In this document: piece after piece, positions 8,230-16,751 of the stretch
Numbering within the stretch: position 1 is the stretch's first letter
How the letters are laid out: every line of letters starts with the position of its first letter
Source of the DNA: UBA5336 sp039815055
Lineage (GTDB): Bacteria > Pseudomonadota > Alphaproteobacteria > Caulobacterales > Hyphomonadaceae
Reading direction: 5' to 3'
NCBI GenBank assembly: GCA_039815055.1
Contig: JBCCAA010000001.1
Span: forward strand, 62,001 to 126,000
Length of the DNA: 64,000 nt
Notes under the pieces: generated by a model
What the model was told of the DNA's origin: nothing
The model's input: the letters and a program-made list of their open reading frames with translations, nothing else
Database searches by the model: none
Program-made: the position numbers and the translations under genes

Positions 8230-9837
8230 GTGGACCGTGTCAGACACAAGCGGAACTACGATCTGCATTCATGGACGGGCGTGTGCCTCGGCATGTTCCT
8301 TTATGTCGTTTGTTTCTCAGGCTCGATTGCCCTGTTTTACCATGAGGTTCTCTCCTGGGAGGATCCGAATAAGAGGATCGAACTCCCTGCGGAGCCGGTG
8401 CCATTCAACGCGACCTTCACCGAGTGGGTCGATGAACTTAGCGAAACCGGCGACATCGAGTTTCTGAATTACACGTTCCCTACGGTTCATGAGCCCTACT
8501 ACCGGGGGTTTGCCCACCAGCATTTGGAGAGTGACGAACCCGGTGGAGAAGAACAGCACGTAAATCACTTTGTGCACTGGCATCCCGAAACTCTGGAGGT
8601 CCTGCCAATCCAGGAGGATGGCATGGCAAGGTGGTTGTTTGATTTTCACCGGGACCTGATGTGGCCGACGCAACTTGGGGGGCGAACCGTTGGACGTGCG
8701 TTGGTCGGCGTAGCTGGGGTTATTCTCATGCTTTCAATCATCAGCGGGATCATTGCGCACACCAAAATCCGAGAAGAATTCTTCACGCTGAGATATTTGC
8801 GATCTGTGCGTTTGAAATGGCAGGACACCCACAAGGTGCTGGGGCTCTGGGGCACGCCATTTTATGCGATGATCGCCCTCACGGGGGCGGTGTTGGGCAT
8901 CGTTACGATTCTTGCTCCGATTGCCGCCCTGCTGGCGTTCAAGGGCGATCAACAGGCGTTGATCGAAGCGGTCGTGGGTCAGCCTCCGGAGCCCGTTGGC
9001 GTTCAAGCAATCATGCTGTCTGCAGATGAGGTGGCAAAGATGCGGCACCCGGAAACGGGCGCTGAACCCTGGTATGTGGTGACCCACAATTGGGGCGACG
9101 AAGGCGCCGTTCTCGACGTCTACTATAAGCCCGAGAGCAAGCTGTTCATAGCAGAGGGCGTTTCCATTAGCGGTGTCACCGGTGAGCCCGTGTACAGTGC
9201 GACGACAGCAACCAATACGCCGGGTAACCGACTCGTCGGTGCCATCGCACCGCTTCACTACGGAACCTATGGCGGGATCGCTCTGAAGGCGCTGTACTTT
9301 CTCTTGGGCATATCATTGGCGGTCATCACGGCCTTTGGAACGATGATGTGGATTGAGAGGCGTTTGCACGGGAATGAGGGAAATCGAAGTCCCGGTTTCT
9401 ACCGAGGCCTGTCGCGACTAAATGTGGGGGTCAGCACTGGCATTGTTCTTGCCACATGTGGGCTATTGGTTCACCACACGCTGTACAGCGGCGCTGAAGC
9501 CTCGCGATTGATGTGGACCGGTTGGACCTATTTTGGGCTCTGGTTCGCAGCCATCGGGTACGCGTTCTTCCGAAAAGATGAATACCGCGCAACTATGGAA
9601 GTGTTGTTGGCATCTGGCGCAGCTCTCATTTTGGCGTCCATTCTCAATATGGCAATGATGGGGCACACGATATGGAGCGGCTTATGGGGCGATGGCCATG
9701 CGCCAACGGCATGGGTGGATGTGTCATTGATTGGGTTAGGCATAGCAACAATCGCGATCGCAGGAGCGCTTCCCAAGAAGCGTGCTGAGAAAGCTCGGAG
9801 AGTGCGATCGGAGGCTGAGCCCATTCCCGCAGAGTGA
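8230..9837 (+). CDS. PepSY-associated membrane protein, probable siderophore-iron reductase
   Basis: 535 residues from GTG at 8230, with AAGGAG upstream. The N-terminus (Arg-Lys-Arg-Asn-Tyr-Asp-Leu-His-Ser-Trp-Thr-Gly followed by a membrane helix) and repeated membrane helices around a large extracytoplasmic PepSY-like loop match the PepSY_TM family. Conserved histidines at the helix edges (Asp-Leu-His-Ser-Trp, Phe-His-Arg-Asp, Thr-His-Lys-Val-Leu-Gly) are suited to heme ligation. Such proteins reduce ferric iron released from siderophores at the inner membrane. Context next to a TonB receptor and Fur-like sites supports this. Confidence 0.78.
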   Translation: MDRVRHKRNYDLHSWTGVCLGMFLYVVCFSGSIALFYHEVLSWEDPNKRIELPAEPVPFNATFTEWVDELSETGDIEFLNYTFPTVHEPYYRGFAHQHLESDEPGGEEQHVNHFVHWHPETLEVLPIQEDGMARWLFDFHRDLMWPTQLGGRTVGRALVGVAGVILMLSIISGIIAHTKIREEFFTLRYLRSVRLKWQDTHKVLGLWGTPFYAMIALTGAVLGIVTILAPIAALLAFKGDQQALIEAVVGQPPEPVGVQAIMLSADEVAKMRHPETGAEPWYVVTHNWGDEGAVLDVYYKPESKLFIAEGVSISGVTGEPVYSATTATNTPGNRLVGAIAPLHYGTYGGIALKALYFLLGISLAVITAFGTMMWIERRLHGNEGNRSPGFYRGLSRLNVGVSTGIVLATCGLLVHHTLYSGAEASRLMWTGWTYFGLWFAAIGYAFFRKDEYRATMEVLLASGAALILASILNMAMMGHTIWSGLWGDGHAPTAWVDVSLIGLGIATIAIAGALPKKRAEKARRVRSEAEPIPAE

Positions 9838-9958
9838 GTCCGCACCAACCTCACGTTTGCACGTCAATAAGCTGCAACCACTGTGTCTTCTGCTTTTTGA
9901 TTTCGAAAGCGATTCGACGGTCGACGGACAAAGTCCTTGCATTTCGAGGGCAGTTTAT

Positions 9959-9973
9959 TGAGAATGAGTTTCA
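9959..9973. promoter_or_regulatory. putative Fur box before the first Fur-family gene
   Basis: TGAGAATGAGTTTCA, 33 bases before the ATG at 10007. It matches the classical 7-1-7 pattern TGATAATnATTATCA at 11 of 14 positions and would suggest autoregulation. Confidence 0.45.
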
Positions 9974-10006
9974 AGAACATTTGTTGGCTTTGGTGGAGTC
10001 GAAGAC

Positions 10007-10429
10007 ATGTATTCGCTTGCAGATGTCTGCAGACGGAGGAGACTTCGCATTACGAGCGCTCGAATGAGTATCGTTCGGGCGCTTGATGAAGCCGATGATC
10101 ACCCCGACGCTCTAACAGTTCACCGGAGAGCCAGAAAGCACGATCCGCGTGTATCCCAAGCTTCCGTTTATCGAACACTGAAATGGCTCGTTGAGCATGG
10201 GCTGATTAAGAAACTGGATTTTGGAGAAGGGCGGTTTCGGTACGAGAATGCGCAAAAACCTCACCACAATCATCTGGTCGACCTCGGTACAGGGGAAATT
10301 TTGGAGTTCAACGACGAAGACCTCGAAATGCTGGCTCAGAGCATTTCGAAACGTCTCGGATTTGTGCTGAGCCATCACCGTGTTGATTTGTTTGGGTATC
10401 GCAGCCTGAGCTCGCCGATCGGGAAGTAG
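10007..10429 (+). CDS. Fur-family metalloregulator (first of two paralogues)
   Basis: 140 residues. The winged-helix part contains Arg-Ile-Thr-Ser-Ala-Arg, Ala-Asp-Asp-His-Pro-Asp-Ala and the recognition region Val-Ser-Gln-Ala-Ser-Val-Tyr-Arg-Thr-Leu. The dimerisation domain has the metal motif His-His-Asn-His-Leu-Val-Asp. There is no CxxC zinc site, as in many alphaproteobacterial Fur/Mur proteins. It is separated by ~170 bases from the reductase gene and followed by the second receptor. It closely resembles the paralogue at 19771, so the two bracket the heme-uptake genes; which one senses iron cannot be told from sequence. Confidence 0.85.
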   Translation: MYSLADVCRRRRLRITSARMSIVRALDEADDHPDALTVHRRARKHDPRVSQASVYRTLKWLVEHGLIKKLDFGEGRFRYENAQKPHHNHLVDLGTGEILEFNDEDLEMLAQSISKRLGFVLSHHRVDLFGYRSLSSPIGK

Positions 10430-10527
10430 AGACGACCGAAGGCCGATCTGTGTTGGCTCAAGACAAGACATTTGCACAGTCTTAGGTTGTTGCGGCGGCC
10501 TGACTTCTCTCACAATAAGAGTGCTCA

Positions 10528-10589
10528 TGAAAATCATTTGCAATACGGGTTTGGATGATCTAGCACACCGCTATCGCGACTCATTCGCA
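10528..10589. promoter_or_regulatory. two Fur-like palindromes before the TonB receptor/ExbBD operon
   Basis: TGAAAATCATTTGCA at 10528-10542 matches TGATAATnATTATCA at about 12 of 14 positions and is the best site in the window. A second, weaker match, CGCGACTCATTCGCA, lies at 10575-10589, 30 bases before the receptor ATG. Paired sites would allow tight repression. Confidence 0.55.
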
Positions 10590-10618
10590 TTAACGTTCTG
10601 TTTTTCGGGGATAGGAAA

Positions 10619-12685
10619 ATGACTCAGCCAAAACTCTTTAAGTCAACTGTTTGGGGCGTTTCCGCCTTCGCCATAATGTCAGTTGTTCAACCACTCGTGC
10701 ACGCCCAGGAGCCTGAAACGCCCCAGGGCGGTGAGTTCTTGGGTACGCTAACTCTTGGCGAGAGTAAGCGGGAAGTTCAGACGGATACATCGGTCGCGAT
10801 TACCGTCATTGATAAGGAAGAGATCGATGACCGCCAGGCAACGACGATTGCGGAATTGATCGACTCGGTGCCTGGGGTGAGCCTCGTGAATGGGTCTACA
10901 CCCTCTGGATCCGGGATCAATATTCGAGGCTTCGGCGCGAACGGCACGTTTGGTACGGACCAAAAAGTGGCAGTGTTCATTGATGGCGCGACAAGCGGTT
11001 CAGAAGAACTCTACCGTCTGGGAACGCAGCTCTTTACCGACCCATTTCTCTATCGGTCTGTTGAGGTGCAACGCGGCACCGTTGGCAGCTTTGAATATGG
11101 ATCGGGAATTGTCGGCGGGATCGTGCGACTTGAGACCATCGACGCGTCTGATCTGACCGGCGGTGAGCCCGGCTTTAAGCTGGCCCAGACCCTGGGGTTT
11201 TCCAACAATCGGGCCGGGTTAAACACATCCACCACGCTGGCCTGGCAACCGACCGAGAACGTTGAACTGTTGGGGAACTTCTCCTACCGCGAGCAAGATG
11301 AGCAACGCGATGGCGCCGGCGAGACAATTGGCAACAGTGCCTTTGAACTACCGTCCTGGCTTATCAAAGGACGGGTCCAGTTCGGAGGCGAAAATGCGCA
11401 TGCGATCGAAGCGAGCTATAGCCGAACGGAGAGCGCTGACCGCGACGTGCCGTATGATACTTTCATCACGGCGACGGACTTCTTCGGCAATGTCGACCGA
11501 GACACCACAAACGATAATTTCAGTCTGTTTTATTACTATTCACCGCTGAGCAGCGACCTGATCGATCTTGAGATCGGCCTGACCTACGCCAATCAGGAGT
11601 TCAATCAGACCTTCATCGATGGCAGCTCGCCAATCCAATTTTTGGTCATTGATCTGGCTGAGGCTGAACAAAAGTATGAAACCACGAAACTCACCGTCAA
11701 AAACAACTCATTCTTTGAGTTGGGCACGATGGCCATCGATACGCGTTATGGTTTCGAGCTGATTGAGCGGGACCGGCAAGACGCTTACGCCGCACCGGGC
11801 GGAACCGATAATCGCTTCGCACTTTTCCTCGTCGGCGATGTCGAATTGCTTCCTGGCCTAACTTTTTCTCCAGGGCTCCGTTACGAAAACTCTGAACTTG
11901 ATGGTTCGGTTCCCACCATTCCGCAGCCGCCCTTTGGCCCGCCAATTCCGTCACCAGAGATCAACGTCAATCTGGAAAACGACGCGCTGATGGGCGGGGC
12001 ATCACTTCGCTATGAGTTCGGCAATGGGTTCGCCGTGTTTGGCAGTTACGCCTACACCGAAAGCCTGCCTATTTTGGATGACCTTGAGAACGTTGTTTTT
12101 CGTGAGCAGCCGGAATTGGCCAACACCTCGGAGATCGGAATTTCCTATGACCGCGTTGGTGTGCTCTCTGATGACGATGCCCTGGCGGTCAAGCTGAATT
12201 ACTATGATACGAGGCTGGACGATGTAACGTCTTACTCAGGCGCTGATCAGATCGACACCACAGGTTTTGAATTCGAAGGTTCGTATGCTCGCGCCAGCGG
12301 TTTCTACATCGACTTCAATGCCAACATTGTTGATGCTGAAGAACTGACACTCACGGGCAACACCATTGATTGGGACCGTGCCCCTCAAGATACTGTTCGC
12401 GTCACCGCTGGCCAGCGCTTCGGTGGTTTCCTTGATCTGTCAGCTGAGCTTTTGTCAGCGTTTGATCGAACGATTGATGTGGGCGGGGCCACGAACACCG
12501 AGGCTGATGCCTATAATCTGTTGAACCTCCGCGCCACGGTCACCGTGGAAGATGGGCCGATGGCAGGCACCCAACTTCGTGTCGGGATCGAAAACGCCTT
12601 TGATGAGGAATACACACCGCTCCTGGCGACACGGCCAGCGCCGGGTCAGAACATCAAGCTTACTGTCTCTAAGGTGTTTTTCTAA
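10619..12685 (+). CDS. TonB-dependent receptor, probable heme/iron receptor
   Basis: 688 residues. Signal peptide to about residue 30 (Pro-Leu-Val-His-Ala), then a plug domain with Asp-Ser-Val-Pro-Gly-Val-Ser-Leu-Val-Asn, Ile-Asn-Ile-Arg-Gly-Phe and Val-Glu-Val-Gln-Arg-Gly-Thr, and a barrel ending Val-Phe-Phe. It heads a rightward set with exbB, two exbD genes and tonB, then the heme-handling pair, and it faces hmuTUV. Context makes heme the likeliest ligand. I did not see an unmistakable FRAP/NPNL heme-receptor motif, so the specificity is inferred from neighbours. Confidence 0.85.
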   Translation: MTQPKLFKSTVWGVSAFAIMSVVQPLVHAQEPETPQGGEFLGTLTLGESKREVQTDTSVAITVIDKEEIDDRQATTIAELIDSVPGVSLVNGSTPSGSGINIRGFGANGTFGTDQKVAVFIDGATSGSEELYRLGTQLFTDPFLYRSVEVQRGTVGSFEYGSGIVGGIVRLETIDASDLTGGEPGFKLAQTLGFSNNRAGLNTSTTLAWQPTENVELLGNFSYREQDEQRDGAGETIGNSAFELPSWLIKGRVQFGGENAHAIEASYSRTESADRDVPYDTFITATDFFGNVDRDTTNDNFSLFYYYSPLSSDLIDLEIGLTYANQEFNQTFIDGSSPIQFLVIDLAEAEQKYETTKLTVKNNSFFELGTMAIDTRYGFELIERDRQDAYAAPGGTDNRFALFLVGDVELLPGLTFSPGLRYENSELDGSVPTIPQPPFGPPIPSPEINVNLENDALMGGASLRYEFGNGFAVFGSYAYTESLPILDDLENVVFREQPELANTSEIGISYDRVGVLSDDDALAVKLNYYDTRLDDVTSYSGADQIDTTGFEFEGSYARASGFYIDFNANIVDAEELTLTGNTIDWDRAPQDTVRVTAGQRFGGFLDLSAELLSAFDRTIDVGGATNTEADAYNLLNLRATVTVEDGPMAGTQLRVGIENAFDEEYTPLLATRPAPGQNIKLTVSKVFF

Positions 12686-12686
12686 T

Positions 12687-12753
12687 TCTCCCTGTCTCCG
12701 TGGGGAGAGTGAAGGCTGCGAGGGCTCGGTCCATTCGTCCCCGTGGCCTTCAC
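12687..12753 (+). other. two stem-loops between receptor gene and exbB
   Basis: TCTCCC (12687-12692) pairs with GGGAGA (12703-12708), and GTGAAGGC (12709-12716) pairs perfectly with GCCTTCAC (12746-12753). Neither is followed by a strong T-run. They could partly end or process the transcript so that receptor mRNA exceeds exbB mRNA; this is inference. Confidence 0.4.
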
Positions 12754-12800
12754 AACTTTTCAGCTCAGTTCGCTTAATCGATTACTCGGAGAAGAAGTAC

Positions 12801-13445
12801 ATGTCCTCTCTTGTGGATCCCTTCGTTCAGCTTGCTGATCTTGGCGGCCCCGTTCTTGTTATTCTGCTTTTCGTCTCGGTCGGAACGCTCGCTCTTATTC
12901 TGCGGAAAGCCTGGCAATATCAAACAGCACGTGTGGGGCAGGGCGGGCATATCAGGGACGCTTTGAGCAAGTGGGAGCCTAGTGACACAGCCGCCGCACT
13001 GCACGCTTTGGAAGGCTCAAGGCACTTTCTGGCACCTGTCATCGACCAGGCAATGTCAGCTCACGCCACACCGGGATTGAGGGAGCGGTTTGAAGCGGAA
13101 GCGGAGCAGAAAATTCTCCCGCTTGAAAAGGGTTTTCGAATTCTCGATACGGTGGCCCAATTGGCGCCGCTCTTGGGATTGTTAGGGACTGTCCTTGGGA
13201 TGATCGAGGCCTTCCAGGCGCTTCAGGCGGCGGGCTCACAAGTGGACCCGTCCGCGCTGGCGGGTGGGATTTGGGTCGCGTTATTGACGACGGCCGCGGG
13301 ATTGGCCGTTGCTATGCCCACATCAATGGCATTGTCATGGTTCGAGGCAAGGATCGATGGGGAACGAGCGCTCGCCGATTACGCGCTGACGGTGATCGAT
13401 ACTCCGGGATTGGTCCGCAATGAAAGCGCTGCCGAGGGCACTTGA
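12801..13445 (+). CDS. exbB: ExbB/TolQ-type proton channel subunit
   Basis: 214 residues from the ATG at 12801; the frame is open further upstream but would overlap the receptor gene. One N-terminal membrane helix is followed by a cytoplasmic loop and a second helix with Leu-Ala-Pro-Leu-Leu-Gly-Leu-Leu-Gly-Thr-Val-Leu-Gly-Met, then Ile-Trp-Val-Ala-Leu-Leu-Thr-Thr-Ala-Ala-Gly-Leu, the MotA/TolQ/ExbB signature. With the ExbD and TonB genes immediately downstream it forms the proton-motive energiser for the nearby outer-membrane receptors. Confidence 0.9.
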   Translation: MSSLVDPFVQLADLGGPVLVILLFVSVGTLALILRKAWQYQTARVGQGGHIRDALSKWEPSDTAAALHALEGSRHFLAPVIDQAMSAHATPGLRERFEAEAEQKILPLEKGFRILDTVAQLAPLLGLLGTVLGMIEAFQALQAAGSQVDPSALAGGIWVALLTTAAGLAVAMPTSMALSWFEARIDGERALADYALTVIDTPGLVRNESAAEGT

Positions 13446-13448
13446 GGC

Positions 13449-13838
13449 ATGGCGCTCCAACGAGTTCGCAAACGGAAGAAAGCATCGATTACGTCGTTGA
13501 TCGATGTGATCTTCCTTTTGCTGCTCTTCTTCATGCTTGCATCGACATTTTCCCGGTTCTCAGAAGTGGAACTCGCCGCCGCGGAGATCGGCAATCCGAC
13601 TTCTGGTCCTGACCGCAGCATTTATCGTTTGACCATAGGGCAGGACTTTGTGTCGCTCGACGGCGAGCGATATCTTGGAGATGGCTGGACCGAGCGTTTC
13701 AGCGCCCTTGGTGGTGCCGGAGATGACCTTGTGCTCGTTATGGTCACGCCTAAAGCTACAACCCAACGTTTGGTGAGCACGCTGACGACGCTTACGGCGG
13801 TCACCGACGCATCGGTTCGAGTGGTGGCAGAGCCATGA
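13449..13838 (+). CDS. exbD: ExbD/TolR family protein 1
   Basis: 129 residues: short basic cytoplasmic tail, then a membrane helix with Ile-Asp-Val-Ile-Phe-Leu-Leu-Leu-Leu-Phe-Phe-Met containing the essential aspartate, and a periplasmic domain. It is three bases after exbB and overlaps the second exbD by four bases. It couples proton flow to TonB. Confidence 0.88.
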   Translation: MALQRVRKRKKASITSLIDVIFLLLLFFMLASTFSRFSEVELAAAEIGNPTSGPDRSIYRLTIGQDFVSLDGERYLGDGWTERFSALGGAGDDLVLVMVTPKATTQRLVSTLTTLTAVTDASVRVVAEP

Positions 13839-14218
13839 GAAGCCGTCGCCCCAGCCGCCAGCGCGAGCCCGTCATATCCTTGATCAACATCGTATTTCTG
13901 ATCCTGATATTTTTCATGGTGGCGGGCAGCCTGTCAGGGCGGAACACAACGGGCATTGCCTTCGTTGAGACGAGTGATCTGGAATGCTGCGTTGATCCCA
14001 GCGCCATCGCTGTTTCGGCAGATGGGCAACTCCTCAGCGACGCCAGCCAACCCATTTCGCTGTCAGACCACCTTGCCGGATTGGACGGCGAGGCGCCCAC
14101 AATACGATTATTGCCAGATCAACAGCTCCCCGCCGCTAAGCTCTTGGCGATCGTTCAAGAGTTTAAGCGAGAAGGCGCAGGCCGCGTCATAATCGTGACT
14201 GAGGATGTCGACGCGTGA
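13835..14218 (+). CDS. exbD: ExbD/TolR family protein 2
   Basis: 127 residues, a second ExbD-type protein with Arg/Gln-rich N-terminus and Leu-Ile-Asn-Ile-Val-Phe-Leu-Ile-Leu-Ile-Phe-Phe-Met. The usual helix aspartate is replaced by Asn (Ile-Asn-Ile), so it may not carry protons itself and may serve as a structural partner in a mixed ExbD dimer. It overlaps the neighbouring genes by four bases at each end. Confidence 0.85.
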   Translation: MRSRRPSRQREPVISLINIVFLILIFFMVAGSLSGRNTTGIAFVETSDLECCVDPSAIAVSADGQLLSDASQPISLSDHLAGLDGEAPTIRLLPDQQLPAAKLLAIVQEFKREGAGRVIIVTEDVDA

Positions 14219-15063
14219 AGTGGGCCGCGTCCATCGCTGTCGCACTGGCGGTGCATATGAGCTTGATCTGGCTGTGGCGGCCAAGCCCAACACCCGTATT
14301 GGTCGCTGGGGTTGGGATTGAAGTCCAATTCGGCATTGGGAGTGAGGCTGTCACTGCGCCTCCAATGGGCGAAGCCGGTGCGGAAGATGAGCCGGCCGAG
14401 CCAGCGGAAGCGGCATCTGCCTCTTCGCCACAGGACGAGCGTACTCCGCCTCCCGAGCCAGCACTCCCAGACCCACCACAACAGATTGACCCGCCGGCCC
14501 AACCTGAGACGCCGCCGGTTCCTGAGCCAGAGCCCCAAACGGATGTTCCCACCGAACCAGAGCCAGAGCCCCAGGCGGAAAATGAAGACCCTCCATCGCC
14601 GCAGACTGACGAATCAGACGCGAGTGAAACGCCGCCCGAAAGCGCAGAAGACCAGCCGCCTGGTTCGTCGTCTTCGAGCGAAGATGGTGAAGCAGATACA
14701 CCCGATGAAACCGCAGATGCTGAAGGGAATGACAGTCAAAGCGGACCGAACGTGGCAACGGGCGACGAAGGCGCTTCTGCTGCGCCCGCATCCCAGGGAA
14801 TTGCAGCGTCCTCGAACTATGCCGGAGAAGTTCGCGAATACCTTTCGAGACTACGCATGCCACGCGCTGAACGTGCTGGCTCTGCCGTGGTCTATTTTCA
14901 GATCGGAATGGACGGCGAGCTGGAAACGCTCTCAATCGCCGAGAGTTCCGGGTCTTCAAGGTTTGACCGGCAAGTGATGACTGTAATGGAACGTGCGGTT
15001 CCGTTCCCGTTGCCACCTCCCGGCGTAAATCGGGTTTTCACCATCAGAATCGAAGGGCGCTGA
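14215..15063 (+). CDS. tonB: TonB-like energy transducer
   Basis: 282 residues from a GTG overlapping the previous stop (GTGA). An N-terminal membrane helix precedes a long Pro/Glu-rich and then Ser/Glu/Asp-rich spacer (residues ~45-190) able to span the periplasm. The C-terminal ~85 residues have the TonB fold pattern Tyr-Leu-Ser-Arg-Leu-Arg-Met-Pro-Arg, Val-Val-Tyr-Phe-Gln-Ile-Gly-Met-Asp-Gly and Pro-Phe-Pro-Leu-Pro-Pro. It transmits energy to the TonB-dependent receptors. Confidence 0.88.
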   Translation: MKWAASIAVALAVHMSLIWLWRPSPTPVLVAGVGIEVQFGIGSEAVTAPPMGEAGAEDEPAEPAEAASASSPQDERTPPPEPALPDPPQQIDPPAQPETPPVPEPEPQTDVPTEPEPEPQAENEDPPSPQTDESDASETPPESAEDQPPGSSSSSEDGEADTPDETADAEGNDSQSGPNVATGDEGASAAPASQGIAASSNYAGEVREYLSRLRMPRAERAGSAVVYFQIGMDGELETLSIAESSGSSRFDRQVMTVMERAVPFPLPPPGVNRVFTIRIEGR

Positions 15064-15165
15064 GGAAATGCGCGACACAACGACCAACGTTTTGAGAGTC
15101 GCAAATCTCGCCCTTCAGTTCTAAATGCTAATGAGACACAGTATCCCAAATCGAGGAGCTTCACG

Positions 15166-15489
15166 ATGTACATCGCCATGAACCGCTTTCGGATTGCGAA
15201 AGGCCAGGAAGATGCCTTTGAAACCGTTTGGAAAACCCGAGATCGTCACCTAGCGTCGGTCCCCGGTTTCAAGGAGTTTCGCCTGCTCAAAGGCCCAGAA
15301 AACGAAGACCACACGCTGTATGCGTCGCACACCATCTGGGGGTCCATCGAGGATTTCGTGGCTTGGACCAAATCCGAAGCCTTCCGCGCCGCACACAAGA
15401 ATGCTGGCGACAATAAGGGCCTCTATCTCGGTCACCCTGAGTTTGAGGGGTTTGAGCCGGTCCTGGAAGAAATCAACACCGGGGCCTGA
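15166..15489 (+). CDS. antibiotic-biosynthesis-monooxygenase-fold protein, probable heme-degrading (IsdG/HmoA-like)
   Basis: 107 residues. The start Met-Tyr-Ile-Ala-Met-Asn-Arg-Phe and Ala-Phe-Glu-Thr-Val-Trp, with Val-Pro-Gly-Phe-Lys-Glu-Phe-Arg-Leu-Leu and Tyr-Ala-Ser-His-Thr-Ile-Trp, fit the ABM dimeric ferredoxin-like fold used by IsdG-type heme oxygenases (Asn, Trp and His residues). It is followed four bases later by the heme carrier gene. Release of iron from imported heme in the cytoplasm is the likely role; a different ABM function is possible. Confidence 0.75.
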   Translation: MYIAMNRFRIAKGQEDAFETVWKTRDRHLASVPGFKEFRLLKGPENEDHTLYASHTIWGSIEDFVAWTKSEAFRAAHKNAGDNKGLYLGHPEFEGFEPVLEEINTGA

Positions 15490-15492
15490 GCT

Positions 15493-16002
15493 ATGACGTT
15501 TGACCCAGATGCGATCCGCCAGGATTTTGCTGACGGTAAAGGCGGCGTGCTTGAGTGGATTGCGCGTGAAAATGGCGTGTCCACTCTAGATATTGCACGC
15601 CTTCTTCCCGACGATCAGCGGGTCATTGTGGCTGATCCACCCATGGCCGACGTGCTGGAAGAGCTTGCCGGTTGGGGCGAGGTGATGATCGTGAAGGTCA
15701 CGCCCGCTGTCGTATTGGAAATTGCCTCGGCCATTCCTCCGGCTTTGATGGCTCGCGGATATTTCAATTTTCATGTTGACACGGCGTTTGGTGGGCATCT
15801 CAAGGAGGATGCCTGTCATCACCTGGCGTTTCTTGACCGCCGCACGGGAGAGCGTCGCTCCCTCTCGCTTGTTTTCTATGACGGCGACGGCGAGGTGATT
15901 TTCAAAGTCTTTGTTCGCCGGGACGAAAACCGGGAAATGTTGCCAGGTCAGATCGTAAAGTATGAGGCTTTGCGGGCATCCATGCTTCAGGTGGCGGATT
16001 AG
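15493..16002 (+). CDS. hutX: HutX/HuvX-type cytosolic heme-utilisation carrier
   Basis: 169 residues, similar in length and layout to the HutX/HuvX family: N-terminal helical part, then His-Val-Asp-Thr-Ala-Phe-Gly-Gly-His-Leu and Ala-Cys-His-His-Leu-Ala-Phe-Leu, then Ser-Leu-Val-Phe-Tyr-Asp-Gly-Asp-Gly-Glu-Val-Ile-Phe-Lys-Val-Phe-Val-Arg-Arg-Asp. These proteins bind heme after import and pass it to the degrading enzyme, here the adjacent ABM protein. Its end overlaps the end of convergent hmuV by four bases. Confidence 0.82.
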   Translation: MTFDPDAIRQDFADGKGGVLEWIARENGVSTLDIARLLPDDQRVIVADPPMADVLEELAGWGEVMIVKVTPAVVLEIASAIPPALMARGYFNFHVDTAFGGHLKEDACHHLAFLDRRTGERRSLSLVFYDGDGEVIFKVFVRRDENREMLPGQIVKYEALRASMLQVAD

Positions 16003-16751
16003 GTCAGCGCATAGGGCGCGGCGAGGTCAAAGGTCGTCTGAACACTTGTTTCTGTCAGCACGTTGCGCGCATCGCCTTTGGCGATGATCTCACCGTTTTT
16101 GAACAGCCACACATCGTCGGCATGTTCATGGACCAGATGCAAATCGTGTAACACGGCCACCACGCCCCAGCCTTGTTTGGCGAGGGCAGATAGTCGCTCC
16201 ATCAAAGCGATCTGGTGTTTCAGATCCAAGGCGCTTGTTGGTTCGTCAAGGAACAGCCAACGCGCGTGTCCTGTGTCAGGCTGATCCCAAACCTGTGCCA
16301 GCGCCCTGGCAATATCGACCCGCTTTCGCTCTCCACCTGACAGGGTGAGATAATTGCGCGTGGCAAGATTATCGATCTCCATAGCAGCCATGGCGTCTTC
16401 GACGATGAGGTCATCCCGCTTTTGACCTGGTGTTCCAAAGTGTGGGGAACGCCCCATCGTAACCACCTCATGGACCAGGAACGGAAAGCTGAGGACACTG
16501 GATTGAGACACGACGGCCCGGCGGCGTGCGAGCGTCGTCTTTTGGATATGCCGGATGTCCTCACCGCCTAGCAGGGCACGGCCATTATCGGGGTCAAGGC
16601 TGCCCGTCATGATCCGGAGTGCGGTCGTTTTTCCAGCTCCGTTCGGCCCGCAGAGTGCAGTGAACCGACCCTGTACACAGGTTCCGGTCGCGGTGTTCAG
16701 AATGGCGCGGTCGCCGCGAACCAAATGGGCTTTGTCGAGTTCCGCGCTCAT
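15999..16751 (-). CDS. hmuV: heme ABC transporter ATP-binding protein
   Basis: 250 residues. Walker A Gly-Pro-Asn-Gly-Ala-Gly-Lys-Thr-Thr (~residue 36), signature Leu-Ser-Gly-Gly-Glu-Arg-Lys-Arg, Walker B Trp-Leu-Phe-Leu-Asp-Glu-Pro-Thr and the H-loop His-Asp-Leu-His identify an importer ATPase of the HmuV/BtuD type. Its start overlaps the hmuU stop by four bases. It powers import of heme bound by HmuT. Confidence 0.9.
   Translation of the reverse strand: MSAELDKAHLVRGDRAILNTATGTCVQGRFTALCGPNGAGKTTALRIMTGSLDPDNGRALLGGEDIRHIQKTTLARRRAVVSQSSVLSFPFLVHEVVTMGRSPHFGTPGQKRDDLIVEDAMAAMEIDNLATRNYLTLSGGERKRVDIARALAQVWDQPDTGHARWLFLDEPTSALDLKHQIALMERLSALAKQGWGVVAVLHDLHLVHEHADDVWLFKNGEIIAKGDARNVLTETSVQTTFDLAAPYALT

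Noticed and set aside
12552..12800. N-terminal extension of ExbB into the TonB receptor gene
   Set aside because: The frame is open but overlaps the receptor C-terminus and lacks ExbB features; the ATG at 12801 gives a normal-length ExbB.
15126..15140. TGCTAATGAGACACA as a ninth Fur box before the IsdG-like gene
   Set aside because: It fits only about 10 of 14 positions and its right arm does not pair well; kept out of the set.
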